Shown: positions 45,166-56,115, counted from the first letter of the stretch. The stretch is DNA of 64,000 nt from Sphaerosporella brunnea (GCA_008704415.1 VXIS01000091.1:1-64000), one strand, 5' to 3'. Notes: generated by a model from the sequence alone, not told the origin. Translations and numbers: made by a program.

Positions 45166-46240
45166 TCAAACGGATATGGCCTATCCGTCGCCACCAAGAT
45201 CTTCTGCAACAGGAACGTTCGCACCTGTAATCAGGGGTGTGCCCGCCACACCTGCCTATCTCACAAAAAGCCCACCAAGACGAATTTACGTGATGGAACC
45301 GGTCCCAAACCGCTATCACGACGGCTGAATCAAAACCGCACAAGCGACAGCATCTCCATCACGCCTGCACAAGCAGTTGACCTTCGCATGCTACCGGTAT
45401 CGTACGTACGCAAATCACAGGGATTGCCGGGTCAACGTCGTTCACGAGAGAGTGTACCCCTTGCTTATGAGACGTCATGACTTCGACCCAGTTTTTTTGC
45501 CAACTGATATCGACACCTCACAGGACCCGCTCTCGCGCCGTACTGTTGGTCATGGTGACAACCAGTTACCCGCTATCCAAGGCAGGGCTCATTTCAATCT
45601 CAACGATGAAACCTTGGTAGTCCCCTAGCAGTCCAATCAAGCCGTGGCAGCGTCCAGGACTTTCATTCTGCATGCAAAGCGCCGGTACTGCTAACGTTGC
45701 CGTTGCATGGACTGTGGACTCACACACAGCGGAGGCGCACCACGGCAGCAATGTGGCGTTAGGCAGGGCAGAAAGCGCCAGGTCCATGGATCTAGCTAAC
45801 CAAGGGCATTATGTGTACTCTACTGGCCAGCCAACCCGCTGCTACCAACTCTCACCAACCAACTATTGGGTAACGACTGCTGTTTGTCAAGCTGGCGCGA
45901 GCCGATGCTCCACCGACAGCTCGAGGCAGCTTGACTCATACAGGACGAAAGATTGGATCGGCTTGTTTCGACAGCTCGAGATTCTAACTCGAGCTGTCAA
46001 TCACTCAGTTCGGTGGGAACGCCGCACAGAGAGTTTCTGCGTGTAGATGGTAAGGCATCGTGTTGTGATATGTTCGTTGAATTTGGACCACCTTGGTCGA
46101 GACCCTCTCCCGGGCTGGCTGGGGCCGAACGATTTGTTTTGCGGACGGGTACACTCAAAAGCCGCACTCCTGCGCTGACGATGATATCCATTTATCGGGT
46201 CCAACCGCAGGGTCCACCTCAAACTTGCAACATTTGTACC
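45166..46240. other. No gene supported; a strong hairpin near its end
   Basis: Short overlapping frames only. The perfect inverted repeat at 45970-45998 lies about 340 bp before the F-box/ankyrin gene. Confidence 0.45.
45970..45998. repeat. Perfect 11-bp inverted repeat
   Basis: GACAGCTCGAG and CTCGAGCTGTC are separated by seven bases (ATTCTAA). It could act as a hairpin or a palindromic binding site, or be a remnant of a GCTCGAG-rich element like the one at 28516. Confidence 0.7.
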
Positions 46241-46248
46241 CTATGGAC

Positions 46249-46259
46249 CGACTATATAT
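46249..46259 (+). promoter_or_regulatory. TATA box of the F-box/ankyrin gene
   Basis: CTATATATTTT lies about 80 bp before the chosen ATG and is followed by a CA-rich leader (CCATCCTCCACCACAAAACCCATCC). The distance fits a short fungal 5' UTR. Confidence 0.55.
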
Positions 46260-46335
46260 TTTGTCCCGGACGTTTACGGTCTCCAGAATCACCATCCTCC
46301 ACCACAAAACCCATCCACCATCGAAACCATTCATC

Positions 46336-47253
46336 ATGTCGTCGACCTTCAGACACCCCCTTTTGCCGACCGAACTGTATTTGGAGATAGGCGACCTCCT
46401 TGGGTTGTGCGATCTCTCGAGTCTCTCCCGGACGTGCCGGCGTTTCCACGCACTTTTCACAGTCCTGCTTTACCAGCGGATCAGAGATTGCCCGCAATCC
46501 TGCCTCTGGCAGGTTATGCAACACGACAACCATGTCAGCATTCTCAAGTATCTGCTTGATGAAGGTCTCTCCGTCAACTGCACGATGTCCTCCTATGCAC
46601 CGCCATACCATAAAGAAGATATCAGCACTCTCTTACACTTTGCTGCGCAAAGTGGCAGCACCCACTTGGTTAGGTTGCTCATCAGCCGGGGTGCCAACGT
46701 CGGGGCCACGGTTATCAGCGGCGAGCGGGCGCGCGTCCAGCGATTGATCGAGCGAAACAACGCTCAAGTCCCGCCTGGCAGATATGGCGCCACGCCGCTG
46801 CACTCTGCAGCGGCGAGAGGGCATGCAGAGGTGGCCCAACTGCTGATCAAGGCCGGCGCTGATATCGAGGCGATCTCCGAGGACGACGCGACCCCTCTCC
46901 ACGAGGCGGCATTTGAAGGACATACCTCGGTTGCCCGCTTGCTGATTGCAGCTGGCGTTAACGTCTCGGCCGTCGGCCCGGCCGGCGCAACCGCGTTGCA
47001 CCTGGCAGCGTTGAAAGGCCATGAGGAAATGTCCCGACTCCTCATTGACAACGGCGCCGACCTCTCGCCTGTTGATCAAGCACTGCGAACACCGCTCCAT
47101 GAGGCGGCACGGCTCGGGCATGACGTTGTTGCGCGGATGCTCGTTGAGGGTGGTGCCAAAGTGTTGGCCGTCGACATGGCTGGGCGGACCCCGCGGGACC
47201 TGGCCGTGACGAACGGTCACGAGCCTCTGGCGCAGCTTTTGGGCTCGCACTGA
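46336..47253 (+). CDS. F-box and ankyrin-repeat protein
   Basis: A 305-residue single-exon protein. The ATG at 46336 (TTCATCATGTC, A at -3) was chosen over upstream in-frame starts because it follows a TATA box and leader, and because the F-box begins a few residues later. Residues about 8-50 are an F-box-like motif (LPTELYLEIGDLLGLCDLSS, SRTCRRFHALF). Residues about 95-305 carry five to six ankyrin repeats with recognisable cores: TLLHFAAQSGSTHLVRLLIS, TPLHSAAARGHAEVAQLLIK, TPLHEAAFEGHTSVARLLIA, ALHLAALKGHEEMSRLLI, TPLHEAARLGHDVVARMLVE, TPRDLAVTNGHEPLAQLL. F-box proteins recruit targets to SCF ubiquitin ligases, with ankyrin repeats binding the target. Both roles are inferred from the families. 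There are no frameshifts or internal stops, and it is the cleanest gene in the window. Confidence 0.88.
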   Translation: MSSTFRHPLLPTELYLEIGDLLGLCDLSSLSRTCRRFHALFTVLLYQRIRDCPQSCLWQVMQHDNHVSILKYLLDEGLSVNCTMSSYAPPYHKEDISTLLHFAAQSGSTHLVRLLISRGANVGATVISGERARVQRLIERNNAQVPPGRYGATPLHSAAARGHAEVAQLLIKAGADIEAISEDDATPLHEAAFEGHTSVARLLIAAGVNVSAVGPAGATALHLAALKGHEEMSRLLIDNGADLSPVDQALRTPLHEAARLGHDVVARMLVEGGAKVLAVDMAGRTPRDLAVTNGHEPLAQLLGSH

Positions 47254-48321
47254 TGGGGATGGGACGCGAAGGGGTGCAAGGCGGCGTGTATCACTTTTGT
47301 TATTGCATTTGATTTCGTTGTTCATTAGCTTTGTACATAGAAACATTTGTTATATTGCTGCTTCATTCGTTTTTGGGCGTCTTTTTGTGTGTATTTATTA
47401 GGTATTACAGATGCAGCGTCAGGCTAGAAGAGGAGGTCCGATGTTCCTAACAAGGCCTCAACCTGTAAAGGTCTTCGTCACTATGCTGCGAAGTGCAGGA
47501 CTTCACTAGTGCGCTCGAAGAATTTCATCCGACGGAACGGGGGAATTTAGATTGCCGCGAAGCATATTTCTTCTCTTATCTATCCGCTTCTAAGTGGGGT
47601 CCTCTATCGGGTGGGTCGAGACTTTACGGAGATTGTGGAATCACGGAATCAGGTTGCATAGAAATGCTGACCAGAGATACAGCGTTGCGCAACCATGACG
47701 TTATTCCGGGTGTCAACTGATAGCGGTTTGCGTTAACTGACGATTATTCGCATGCATGCTGGTGTGTCTGGAAGATGGTGCTGGCAGTGGTTACCACTGC
47801 TACTATTTACGAGGGTCAAGAGCCACGGTAGTCGTCTAAGAAATGTGCGCTCAGAGGGAGGACAATTACACATAGCAAAGAGGGTCCGATCCGAAGGGTG
47901 ACGTTCAAGCTCCTATCAGTGGTCCTGACAACGATCCCGTTCTTGCGCATGTACTCCCCGCGCCATCACCTAAGCCAGCGTTTTCTCCGTCGATCAGCAC
48001 ATCGACACACCTCATGCCCGTGGGTTCGAAGCAGAGACTTCCGTGGCGTCACACAAGCGCTGGTCAACCTCGGCCTGCACGGCCCCACGTTCTTCGTCGC
48101 CGACCTCGATTTTCCGGAATTCAATCATTTCGAAAATGGAGTCAGGGAAAGTTACGTCGCAAGTGGTATCAACGTGTTTCCGGGAAGGGATGGACACCTT
48201 GTAGATGTCGGGGATGAAAGGACGCTCTTTCCTCTTCTGTTCTCACATTTATCCCCCCATAGATGGTGGTTTTGTGGAGTGGCCCTGCAGAGGTCTTATG
48301 GCTTGTCCGGTTCAAAAATAG
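47254..48321. other. No gene supported
   Basis: The 3' flank of the F-box/ankyrin gene is AT-richer (TTATTGCATTTGATTTCG...) as expected of a 3' UTR. An open frame at 47898-48347 has no recognisable domain. A minus-strand frame at 48012-48197 looks coding-like (TFPDSIFEMIEFRKIEVGDE) but is too short to call. Confidence 0.4.
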
Positions 48322-48919
48322 GTTACGAACTTTGGTGTTGTACATGACCGCGCCCTCTACAGATCAATAGGAATTGATCCTGACAACCGCAGCATGCTGC
48401 AGACTGTCCGCCAGCAGGGTCGCCAGTATGTGCCACACCTTGGATATGAGCTCAACGTTGCGTGGACAAAATGGGATCCCATCTTGTGGCGGAGGTTTGA
48501 AAGCACGGTTTCCAAGGAGTTCGCTGCGAGACGTGGATGGGAAAAAAAGGCCTGCTGTGCAATCCTGAGGTAGTTGTGTCGCGCAAATGACCGCAATGAG
48601 GGATCGCGCAGGCAGCGTGATGCAGGTATTTTACCGACTCCCCGCGCATCGAGGCATAATAGGCGTCCCAATACACCCCGGCCATCAACTTCTCCTTCCT
48701 CGCAGTCCATACCGCCTGACGAGACACCGCTCGAACAGCCTGACGATGTGTCGCTCTCGCCGCCTCAGCTACCCAACGATGGGTCGTCCAGGCCACCCCA
48801 GCTGCCTGACGAGGCGCAGCCCCAGCTGCTCCATTCGCCTGACGATACGCCGTCTCAGCCGCCTCAGCCACGTCAAGAAGCAATACAACAGTTCACAGGC
48901 AGTCCTGGGCATCAGGTAG
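48322..48919 (+). pseudogene. Decayed proline-rich gene, unknown family
   Basis: An open segment reads VVHDRALYRSIGIDPDNRSM, ELNVAWTKWDPILWRRFEST, GWEKKACCAILR, then a TAG at 48571 (possibly a Gln codon changed by C-to-T). It continues in the same frame to a Pro/Ser/Gln-rich tail with near-repeats of PPQLPNDGSSRPPQLPDE. The first part has the spacing of a folded domain and may begin after an intron ending AAATAG at 48322. It stops after HQVVLGIR. Family unknown. Confidence 0.35.
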
Positions 48920-48964
48920 TCCTGGGAATCAGGTAGTCCTGGGAATCAGGTAGTCCTGGAAATC
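48903..48964. repeat. 17-bp tandem repeat
   Basis: The unit TCCTGGGAATCAGGTAG is repeated about 3.6 times. Because 17 is not a multiple of three, each unit shifts the frame, and the first copies supply the TAG stops that end the frames around it. Confidence 0.85.
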
Positions 48965-48969
48965 CTGCA

Positions 48970-51112
48970 ATCCAAACTCTCGAGTGCCTTACACCTGGCA
49001 ACATGATGGGCTTACGTTGGCTAGCTGCACCGTTCTTGGAGATGTTATTGCTATATGCAGAAGACGACTTCGCAACCTTGGTTGCCCGCATGCATTGATC
49101 CGAAGTGAGTGCAATCCTGCCCTGGCCAGCACAGCTCTCGGGTGCCGGGGGGTGGGCTTGCTCATTTCCATCAGCAGTTCAAGAGCCGGTTGTCCACAAG
49201 TAAATGCATAATTCAGCCAAGACCTCACTTTCGATGTGGGGTGGGGCGACGAGTTGTGTGTCATTTCACGTGTGGTATGGCAGGTCTCAGGACACGCCAG
49301 GCGGGGGTGCTCCGAAGTTGTGCTGGTACAAGGGCACCGTTGCTGTAGTAGGGCGATTTTGTCATCTCTAGTTCACGACTGAAGCTGGCGGCGAAGCTAC
49401 CTATATCACCAGGCTTGTCACTGAAGATGTTGTATCGGCCGGTTGCCACGAAATGCTGCGAAAAGGGAATCCACACTACGTACCGATGGGAGTATGAGCG
49501 AGTATTGTACAACTCAGCACGGCGTTGTTGGATGCTAAACTGAATCTGGGAGCCACAGTGTCATCGACCGGAGAGAGCTTTTTGATGGCGTTTGTACCTT
49601 GCCACTTGTCGGTTGTTGATCGGTTGAACGCTTGTCACTCTCAGCCCCGCCCACCCGCCCCCGCATGCACCCCATATCACTTAATGACCCGCCGCCAACC
49701 GCCTTTCGTCGGTTGACGCCCATCGCGCAGCCCACAATGGTCCCGCGCCAACGGCAGGAGTTCGAGACCCAGGGTCTGGTTGCAGCCGCCGCGAAACGTG
49801 CGCTACTAATGGTTTTTGTAGCAATGGATTCTGTCCTTATCGGTTGGAGCTTTGAAACACCGCGGAGGACAGTCTCAAATGAATTGCACTCGCCTTGCCT
49901 TCCGAAGCGTGTGTGCATGATCCAATTTCGCAGGTCAAGCCCAACATTGCGGTTTGCCCGCTGCTGCAGTGGCAACCGCATCCCAGGGAAGCGCGGAGGA
50001 TCACCGCCGGTTACGCCCACCGAAATTCCTCACCTGTAAACGTCCAAGGCCTGGGAGCGCTGCTTCCGGCTGCTCAGCAGCGTGTTGAACATCAACACCG
50101 ATTCTGATGCAACATGGTGTATTCCTTGCCTGCAGCAATTGCAATGCCTGGTCCGATGCTGAGCTTGGCGGGAGTAGCAACGCCGGCGCTGGTCGGCGAT
50201 CATTTACATCGCGCAGCCCAGGATTGGACATCGCGAGGTGGAACGCACAGACGACGACTCCGCCGCCCGGGTTGTCGCCTCGCTGATGTGCAAGCTGGTG
50301 CGGTTCATTCCCAGCTGACAGCCCTCGCTTCTGTGACGTTCATTGGCCGGTTGGTGAATGGGGATCTGTGTTTCCAGGTGCGGTGTGGCCGCGTGGAAGC
50401 GTTAGCCCATCATCGCATCGCCTTCGCCACCCAAGCGCGAAGGCGTTGTCGAGCACGTGGGTTATGCCGGCTCTGGGGAAAGGCGCTGGAACTCGCGCTT
50501 CGCCCTCCCGCTTCGCCCTCCCGCTACTTTCAGCATCTACCCTTGCTGCACGCGCGTGAGTTGAAACACGCATAATTGTGCGTCTTCAGCGGCCAATGCC
50601 TGTTCACACGGACAAAAAGGAATTATGCCACATAGAGGGCTGAACTGCGTTCCAGTTGGGCGGATATAGCGACCGGACGGACGGCAGAAACTCACAGGCA
50701 TCGCTTTCTACATTATAATCTGATGACCTATGACCAACGCTCGCGCTTAAACAATTTATCACATCACTAGCATCCGTTACCATCAGTCCAGTCCATGGAT
50801 TCCAGTCTTCGCCAGTCTGTCGGGCAAAGAACCCAGCGGGTCATCGGTATCCGGCATCGAAGCTGTCAACGATGACGCCCGGGGCACCAAAGACCCCAAA
50901 CTCACCCGAGCACAGCGGCGACGCATCGAGCGCACCGACGAAATACGGCAAGTCGTCGTGTTTTTTCCGATTGCCGTTCTGGGCGGCGATGACATAAGGT
51001 GTAGGAGGTGCGATGGTAGGTGGTTAAACGTGTGTTGTCTGTCTGAAGCCGCGACGTGCTATTTACAAGATGAACCCAACCCGACTCGCGACCCATCACT
51101 CTGAATCCAGCC
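48970..51112. other. No gene supported; one suggestive frame
   Basis: Frames of 130-160 codons at 49535-50575 lack domains. A plus-strand frame at about 50790-51103 has no ATG but looks coding (KLTRAQRRRIERTDEIRQVV, then a Cys-containing RCRRCDGRWLNVCCL). It could be an exon of an unseen gene. A short GCTTCGCCCTCCC duplication lies at about 50498-50523. Confidence 0.35.
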
Positions 51113-51305
51113 CTACATCTCCAACCCTACATAAGGTCTGAACACGGGTGTGGTCCGTAGCCACTCCCACTGCTGACAGAGACGCGTGCGCTCATCCGAA
51201 GTGCTGAAGCCGATCTTGCTGGAATGGAACCCGCGCTGCGAATACGGGAACAGCAGCGTGTTGATCAACAGGACCATCGCGCGGTAGTCATCACCGACCT
51301 CGGGC

Positions 51306-52425
51306 CAGGGCTGTCAAAAGTCCGGCCAGTCCGACTTTGAGCGGGCCTGAACCGGACTGATTGAAACGGGCTTTTGAAATCACGGCCCGTTTGGACCAGG
51401 CCTTTTGGATCGAGACCCAGGCGCCGACGGGCGCCCGCCAACCCGAGAAGTACCCGGCGCCCGGCGGGCCCGCCAGGCATCTGTAGTTTTTTGCTGACAC
51501 ATAGCGCTGTGCACGGTGCGACGGGTCGGGGCGACGGGTCGGGGCGCGGGTCGGCGGGGCGCGACGAGGTCGGCCGGGGCACGACGGCGGAGACCGTGGC
51601 ACGATGGGGTGGATAGGGGCGTGGCGACATGGCTCGGGGTGCGACGGGGTACACCGGGGCGGCATCGTGGCCGCAGCGGGTAACCCAGGAGCGCATCCAG
51701 ATGTCGTCAATAGGCTGTACGCGAGTTCGGGGTATTCGGGGTCTGACGAGGTGGCTGGGGCAGCCACGGGTTGGCCAGGGCAACGACGAGGCGGCGGGGT
51801 GGATCGGTGTCGGGCGAGGCTTTCTGCGCCTCGTCGAGCCTCGTGCCCCGTCGGGGTGTCCCGACCCGTGCACAACTACTTACACATGTATCAAGGAAAG
51901 AAACATGAACGCGAGATACAGATTCAGCAACCTGAAGGACCTCCAGATACCCCTGCATCTCCGCCCCCGCTGTGTCAAGTTACCCAGCATACGCTCAACC
52001 TGATGAATTTGAGAACCCGCTCCATATAGCAGATCTTCCCTCGCCCAGGACTTGAGGGATTCTATGGCTGCGATAACATCGTTGGACTTGCGAGATTTGT
52101 GGGTAAAACGTCAGCATTTCCGGTCCGTCGTATTCCGACTCTCATCCAAGTTGTTGTTTTTGGGGTGGATTGACCAGTTGTTTGATTGCGATTGGCGCTT
52201 TAGCTGCGGCGCACCGAGCACCGAACGATGAGCGCTTTTAGTGGCCCCGCGTTCGGCACAATGACCGACACGACCTTAATTCAGGTTACCGGGCACCGGC
52301 CGGCACCTATCAGATATCCAGGTGTTTCTTATGCCGGCCCGAACCTGTCTGGCTTGACACATCACCGGGCCCACTCCATGGGGCCCCGTTTGGCCTGGCG
52401 GCAGGCCGGACTATTGACCGCCCTG
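51306..52425 (-). mobile_element. R1 hAT copy inserted in the kinase-like gene
   Basis: Left end CAGGGCTGTCAAAAGTCCGG, right end CCGGACTATTGACCGCCCTG, with the exact 8-bp duplication CCTCGGGC (51298-51305, 52426-52433). It holds a nested MITE (51502-51878), so the hAT part is about 740 bp. The minus strand keeps the transposase-tail segment seen in the other copies. Confidence 0.93.
51502..51878 (+). mobile_element. hAT-type MITE nested in an R1 copy
   Basis: TAGCGCTGTGCACGGT... to ...CCCGTGCACAACTA, 377 bp, with CTGACACA against CTTACACA (51494-51501, 51879-51886), one mismatch. It interrupts the R1 phrase TTTGCT(G/T)ACACATACATCAAGG. Confidence 0.85.
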
Positions 52426-52800
52426 CCTCGGGCACGTACGGATGGTGCATCGCGTCGTCTGCGAGCAGACGCGGGGGCACGCAGATCCACCCCCCCATGT
52501 ACTCGCCGCACATTTCGTTCAGCCTGGTCGCGCCGCCCAGGTCAATCAGCGCGCCGCGGGTGTTGCTGTCCAGCACGACGTTGTCCCACCTGATGTCTCA
52601 GTGGATCCAGCCGCGCTGAGGCAGCCAGTCCATGCTGGCCAAAACGTCGCTCAAGATCCGCCGTGTGTGGTTGGGTGTCTGATTCAGGGTGAGAGGGTCA
52701 ACGGGGCTGTCAACGGGGAGCATGCCGTACACGCTGCCGCCATGGGTTGCAAACAGCAGGGTGGGGAGGTGCGCACATCTATCGCCCGGAATCACGGCAA

Positions 52801-53134
52801 TAGAGCTGTGTACGGGGCGACCGGTCGGGGCGCGGGCGGGCAGGGCGCGACGAGGTAGGCCGGGACACGACGAGTTAGGCCAGGGCAGGGCGAGGTACAC
52901 CGGGGCGGGACGGGGCGCACCGGGGCGCGACGGGATGACCGGGGTTGGCCGGGGTCATCGGGGTGTGACGTGGTTTCGCCGCGGTGTGTATGTGGAGCAT
53001 CGGGGTGGCCGGGGTGACCGGGTTGTCGACCGGGCGGCTGTGGCGCGGCGGGGTTGATCGGGGTACGTCGAGGCGGTCACCACCCCGTCGCGCCCCGTGC
53101 CCCGTCGGGGCGCCCCGACCCGTGCACAGCACGA
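52801..53134 (+). mobile_element. hAT-type MITE inserted in the kinase-like gene
   Basis: TAGAGCTGTGTACGGG...CCCGTGCACAGCACGA, 334 bp, flanked by the exact 8-bp duplication CACGGCAA (52793-52800, 53135-53142). It falls in the coding region just before the segment encoding VIPGDRCAHLPTLL. Confidence 0.92.
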
Positions 53135-53521
53135 CACGGCAATCGCTCCTAATAGGGTCACTCAGACGGGAGTTTTTGACTTGGATATCCAAATTTTCAA
53201 CTGGCTGTTCATCGATGTCTGTAAGCCGTTTGACGCCGAAACCGGCCTTAAATCCATAAACGTCGAAAAAAATATAAACGCCTTTCTGAGCGGCCCTAAT
53301 ATCTCGATTTCGTCCGCGAGCGGTATGGGTTTGGTTTTGATATCAACAGTAGACCGCTTCACACAGATCTCGGGTTTCTTGCCGGCAACAGCCGTTGCTG
53401 CCTCAATGCCAACGTCCGTCCAGTACCACGCGTCGTCGGTTTGCGGCGTTCTCCGTGGTCAGAACGACGTGACGACGCTCCTGGTCGACATTCCCAGATG
53501 CTGCTTGATCTTACCCAAGCC

Positions 53522-54017
53522 CAGGGCGGTCAATAGACCGGCCGGCCGCCAGGTCAAATGGGGCCCCACGGAGCGGGTCAGGTCGGGCCGGTAAGGTGGC
53601 AAGCCCGACAGGGTCGGACCGGCATAAGAAAAACCAGGATATCTGATAGGTGCCTGCCGGTGCCCGGTATCCTGAATTAAGGTCGGGTCGGCCATTGTGC
53701 CGAACGCGGGGCGTATGCTGAGTGACTTGGAACAGCGGGGTGCAGAGATGGAGGGGTATCTGGAGGTCCGTCAGGTTGTTGAATCTGTATCTCACATTCA
53801 TGTTTCTTTCCTTGATGTATGTGAAAGCAAAAAACTACAGATGCCTGGCGGGCCCGCCGGGCGCCGGGTACTTCTTGTCCTGGCGGGTGCGCCGTAGGCG
53901 CCTGGGTCTCGATCCAAAAAGGCTGGTCCAAACGGGCCGTGATTTCAAAAGCCCGTTTCAATCAGTCCGGTTCAGGCAGCGCTCAAAGCCGGACTGGCCG
54001 GACTTTTGACAGCCCTG
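53522..54017 (+). mobile_element. R1 hAT copy inserted in the kinase-like gene
   Basis: CAGGGCGGTCAATAGACCGG...CCGGACTTTTGACAGCCCTG, 496 bp, with the exact 8-bp duplication CCCAAGCC (53514-53521, 54018-54025). It is in the opposite orientation to the copy at 51306, and shorter because of an internal deletion. Confidence 0.93.
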
Positions 54018-54297
54018 CCCAAGCCGCTGCTGCAGTACGGATGCAGCGGCGTCTCGCGCTCGACCGTCAATACCACCAGGAACTCCACAGCCTGGTCGAA
54101 GGGCACCGGCGCATATGCGCACGCTTGAGCGCTGCCATCCGTCTTGCGTCCGGCGCGACGTCTCTTGATTTGAGCCCGACGACGGTCCGGGCGTAGGTGC
54201 CGTGTGCGGGGCTGATAGTGGGGGCGGACACGGTGATAACCGGCTTGGGGTTGTTGAGATACGGATCATCGTGGGTGTCAAACACGACCGCCTTCAT

Positions 54298-54970
54298 TTT
54301 TGCGATAAGCGAGTGTATCAGAGCACATACCGGTGCATGGAGAGAGGCCTGCTTCGGCACGGAGCAAAGGGTTGTTCTGCAGCTTCCATGCTTTTTGTCT
54401 TGCTGCGTGTGGCAGCGTGACCGCGGCACGTGGAAGTTCCTTTTCGACAGACGATACACGTTTCTTCGCGATCCCTTGGTTCCATACGTCCGCCTTCGAT
54501 GTGGCAACTGCAGGGATACTGTCAGCAAGTTACTGTGTTAATCCGGGTCGTGACAGCGCACTTACTGAAGGCAGAGAGTGTGAAAGCTCGCCGTTCAGCA
54601 TGTCAGTCACCGAATCGTCCCATTTCAGCGGTGGGAAAACGGTTGAAGGGGTCATAGCGATGACGGTTCCGCCTCTCGGATGTAGCGCGGTTGGTGTCTG
54701 TGCAAAGGGGTCGACGGTGAGGTGTTCAAAGGTGAGGGGTTCCATCGTGCGGGCTAATGACGTGTCAAGGCGATGTTTAGGGTTTGGGGGCCCCGGGTGA
54801 ATTACGCGTGATGTAGGAGAAAGAGAAAGTCCAAAACTGCTCGTCTCTACACAAATTTACGGCACAGAGAGCAAAACGAACCATGTTTGGGACGAGGGGG
54901 ATATGGGAGTGAAAAAAAGCGCAATTTCGCAAACAACGCCGCGTGTGGTGCCTCATCCGGTGGCTACGAT
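54298..54970. other. No gene supported between the two pseudogenes
   Basis: This stretch may hold promoters for the two minus-strand genes on either side. No TATA box or clear domain-bearing frame was found. Confidence 0.4.
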
Positions 54971-56035
54971 TCAATGCTCCACGTACGCCGCCACGATGGA
55001 AGCCATATCGTCACCGCCTATCTCTTGCGCGCTTGCCACATCGTTCGGAGCCGGCGGCCAGACTGTCATCCATCTCTTGGCCAATGCTACCTGGCGCTCA
55101 ATGATGGCCGGAGCAATCGCCCAGCGTCGACTGTTGGCGACTAATGTCACTATATCCGACAGGCAGTCGGAGAGGTCCGGCAGTGGGGCGAGCAAAGTAA
55201 AGACGCGATCCTGAGCGAGCGGATGATAGTCGCGGGGTTGCACGACAATAATGCCGAGACTGTAAATCGCGCGGATCTTTGATGCCTTCAGGTCAAACGA
55301 TGGCTGCGTCGGCAGGTCTGCCAGCACCAGCCTGAGCGCCGAAACAGCCGATCTGTGCATCCGGCGGCTGTGCATCGCGATGACGCAGCAGCCCACGACA
55401 TCAATGCCACCAGGCGGCGACTGGGAGAGCATCATTTCGGAGCGCTGCCGGCGGGACAGCACGCTGCCCATGGACCCGAGAATCAGGCGAACGGCATCGA
55501 GGTGTCCGTACAGACACGCTCACGTCAGCGGCACCGCGGCAATATGTTTCGACCACCAGTCCCATCGTTCGAGGAAGATGCGTAGCGCAGATAGGTTTCC
55601 CTCCGCCGCTGCAATAGCCATGGCTCCATTTCCACCGAACGCAATCATCGCTGGCTGAGCTTGGTTGCGCACCAATGAAGTGGCAACGAAAACCAACCAC
55701 CTCTCGTTGCTTCCCCCGGGAAAGGGAATAAGTTGATCTGCTCTGTGCGGTGGCCTCAGTGCGCCATCAGGGAGGATGGAAAGCAGCTGCTCAAGGTCGA
55801 CAGACTCGCCGTACGCGTATCCCCACCGTAACAGCGTTTGCAGACGTGCGACCCCGCAACCTGCTGCGCGGAGGTCTCGAAGAGTCAGCTCACGGAGGTA
55901 GGCATGAACTGCAACTCGCTTTGTGACTGCAAGGGCGAGGCTTATGTTGATCATATCCTCATCGCAGAGGATGTCCGCAACATGCATGTGAAGCTCCAGG
56001 TGGAGACTCAGAAAGCACTTGCTGCAGAACAGCAT
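54971..56035 (-). pseudogene. F-box/ankyrin-like gene with one in-frame stop
   Basis: From the ATG at 56035 the frame runs to a TGA at 55522 (VPLT-stop-ACLYGHLDAVRLIL), where the ankyrin pattern predicts Arg, so CGA to TGA is likely. It then stays open to the stop at 54971, for about 353 residues in all. Residues about 10-60 resemble a degenerate F-box (LELHMHVADILCDEDMINIS, then VHAYLRELTLRDLRAAGC). Residues about 145-200 are ankyrin-like (AMAIAAAEGNLSALRIFLER, ACLYGHLDAVRLIL). The C-terminal 130 residues (VVQPRDYHPLAQDRVFTLLA, WAIAPAIIERQVALAKRWMT) are of unknown fold. It is a different protein from the intact F-box/ankyrin gene at 46336. Readthrough or an unusual splice cannot be excluded. 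Confidence 0.6.
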
Positions 56036-56115
56036 ACAAAGTTAGCGTCGTTTGCTAGAGCAAAGCTCCGAGTACGTACTGGCCAGCGGCTGTTGTCTTG
56101 AACTGTGGAGGCATG

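Larger units (their letters stand above)
51113..54297 (-). pseudogene. Kinase-like gene broken by four transposon copies
   Basis: Exonic pieces read on the minus strand: 54297-54018 (MKAVVFDTHDDPYL; later FDQAVEFLVVLTVERE), 53513-53143, 52800-52434, and 51297-51113 (ending FRPYVGLEM and stop). Two insertion sites restore a continuous frame if the insert and one duplication are removed (HPYVPEVGDDYRAM at 51298-52433; CSSGLGKIKQHLGM at 53514-54025). Kinase features: RLSE-like linker and LLGAIAVIPGD, then WLPQRGWIH-stop-DIRWDNVVL (catalytic loop, the TGA probably from TGG), then ALIDLGGATRLNE in the DFG position, then DDYRAMVLLINTLLFP. At least two frameshifts (near 54130 and 53170) also break it. 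The HxD...N...D(F/L)G layout matches fungal-type kinase-like proteins. Not functional now. Confidence 0.75.

Noticed and set aside
48012..48197. 61-codon minus-strand frame with a natural-looking sequence
   Set aside because: Too short, no promoter, no recognisable domain. It may be an exon, but nothing supports it.
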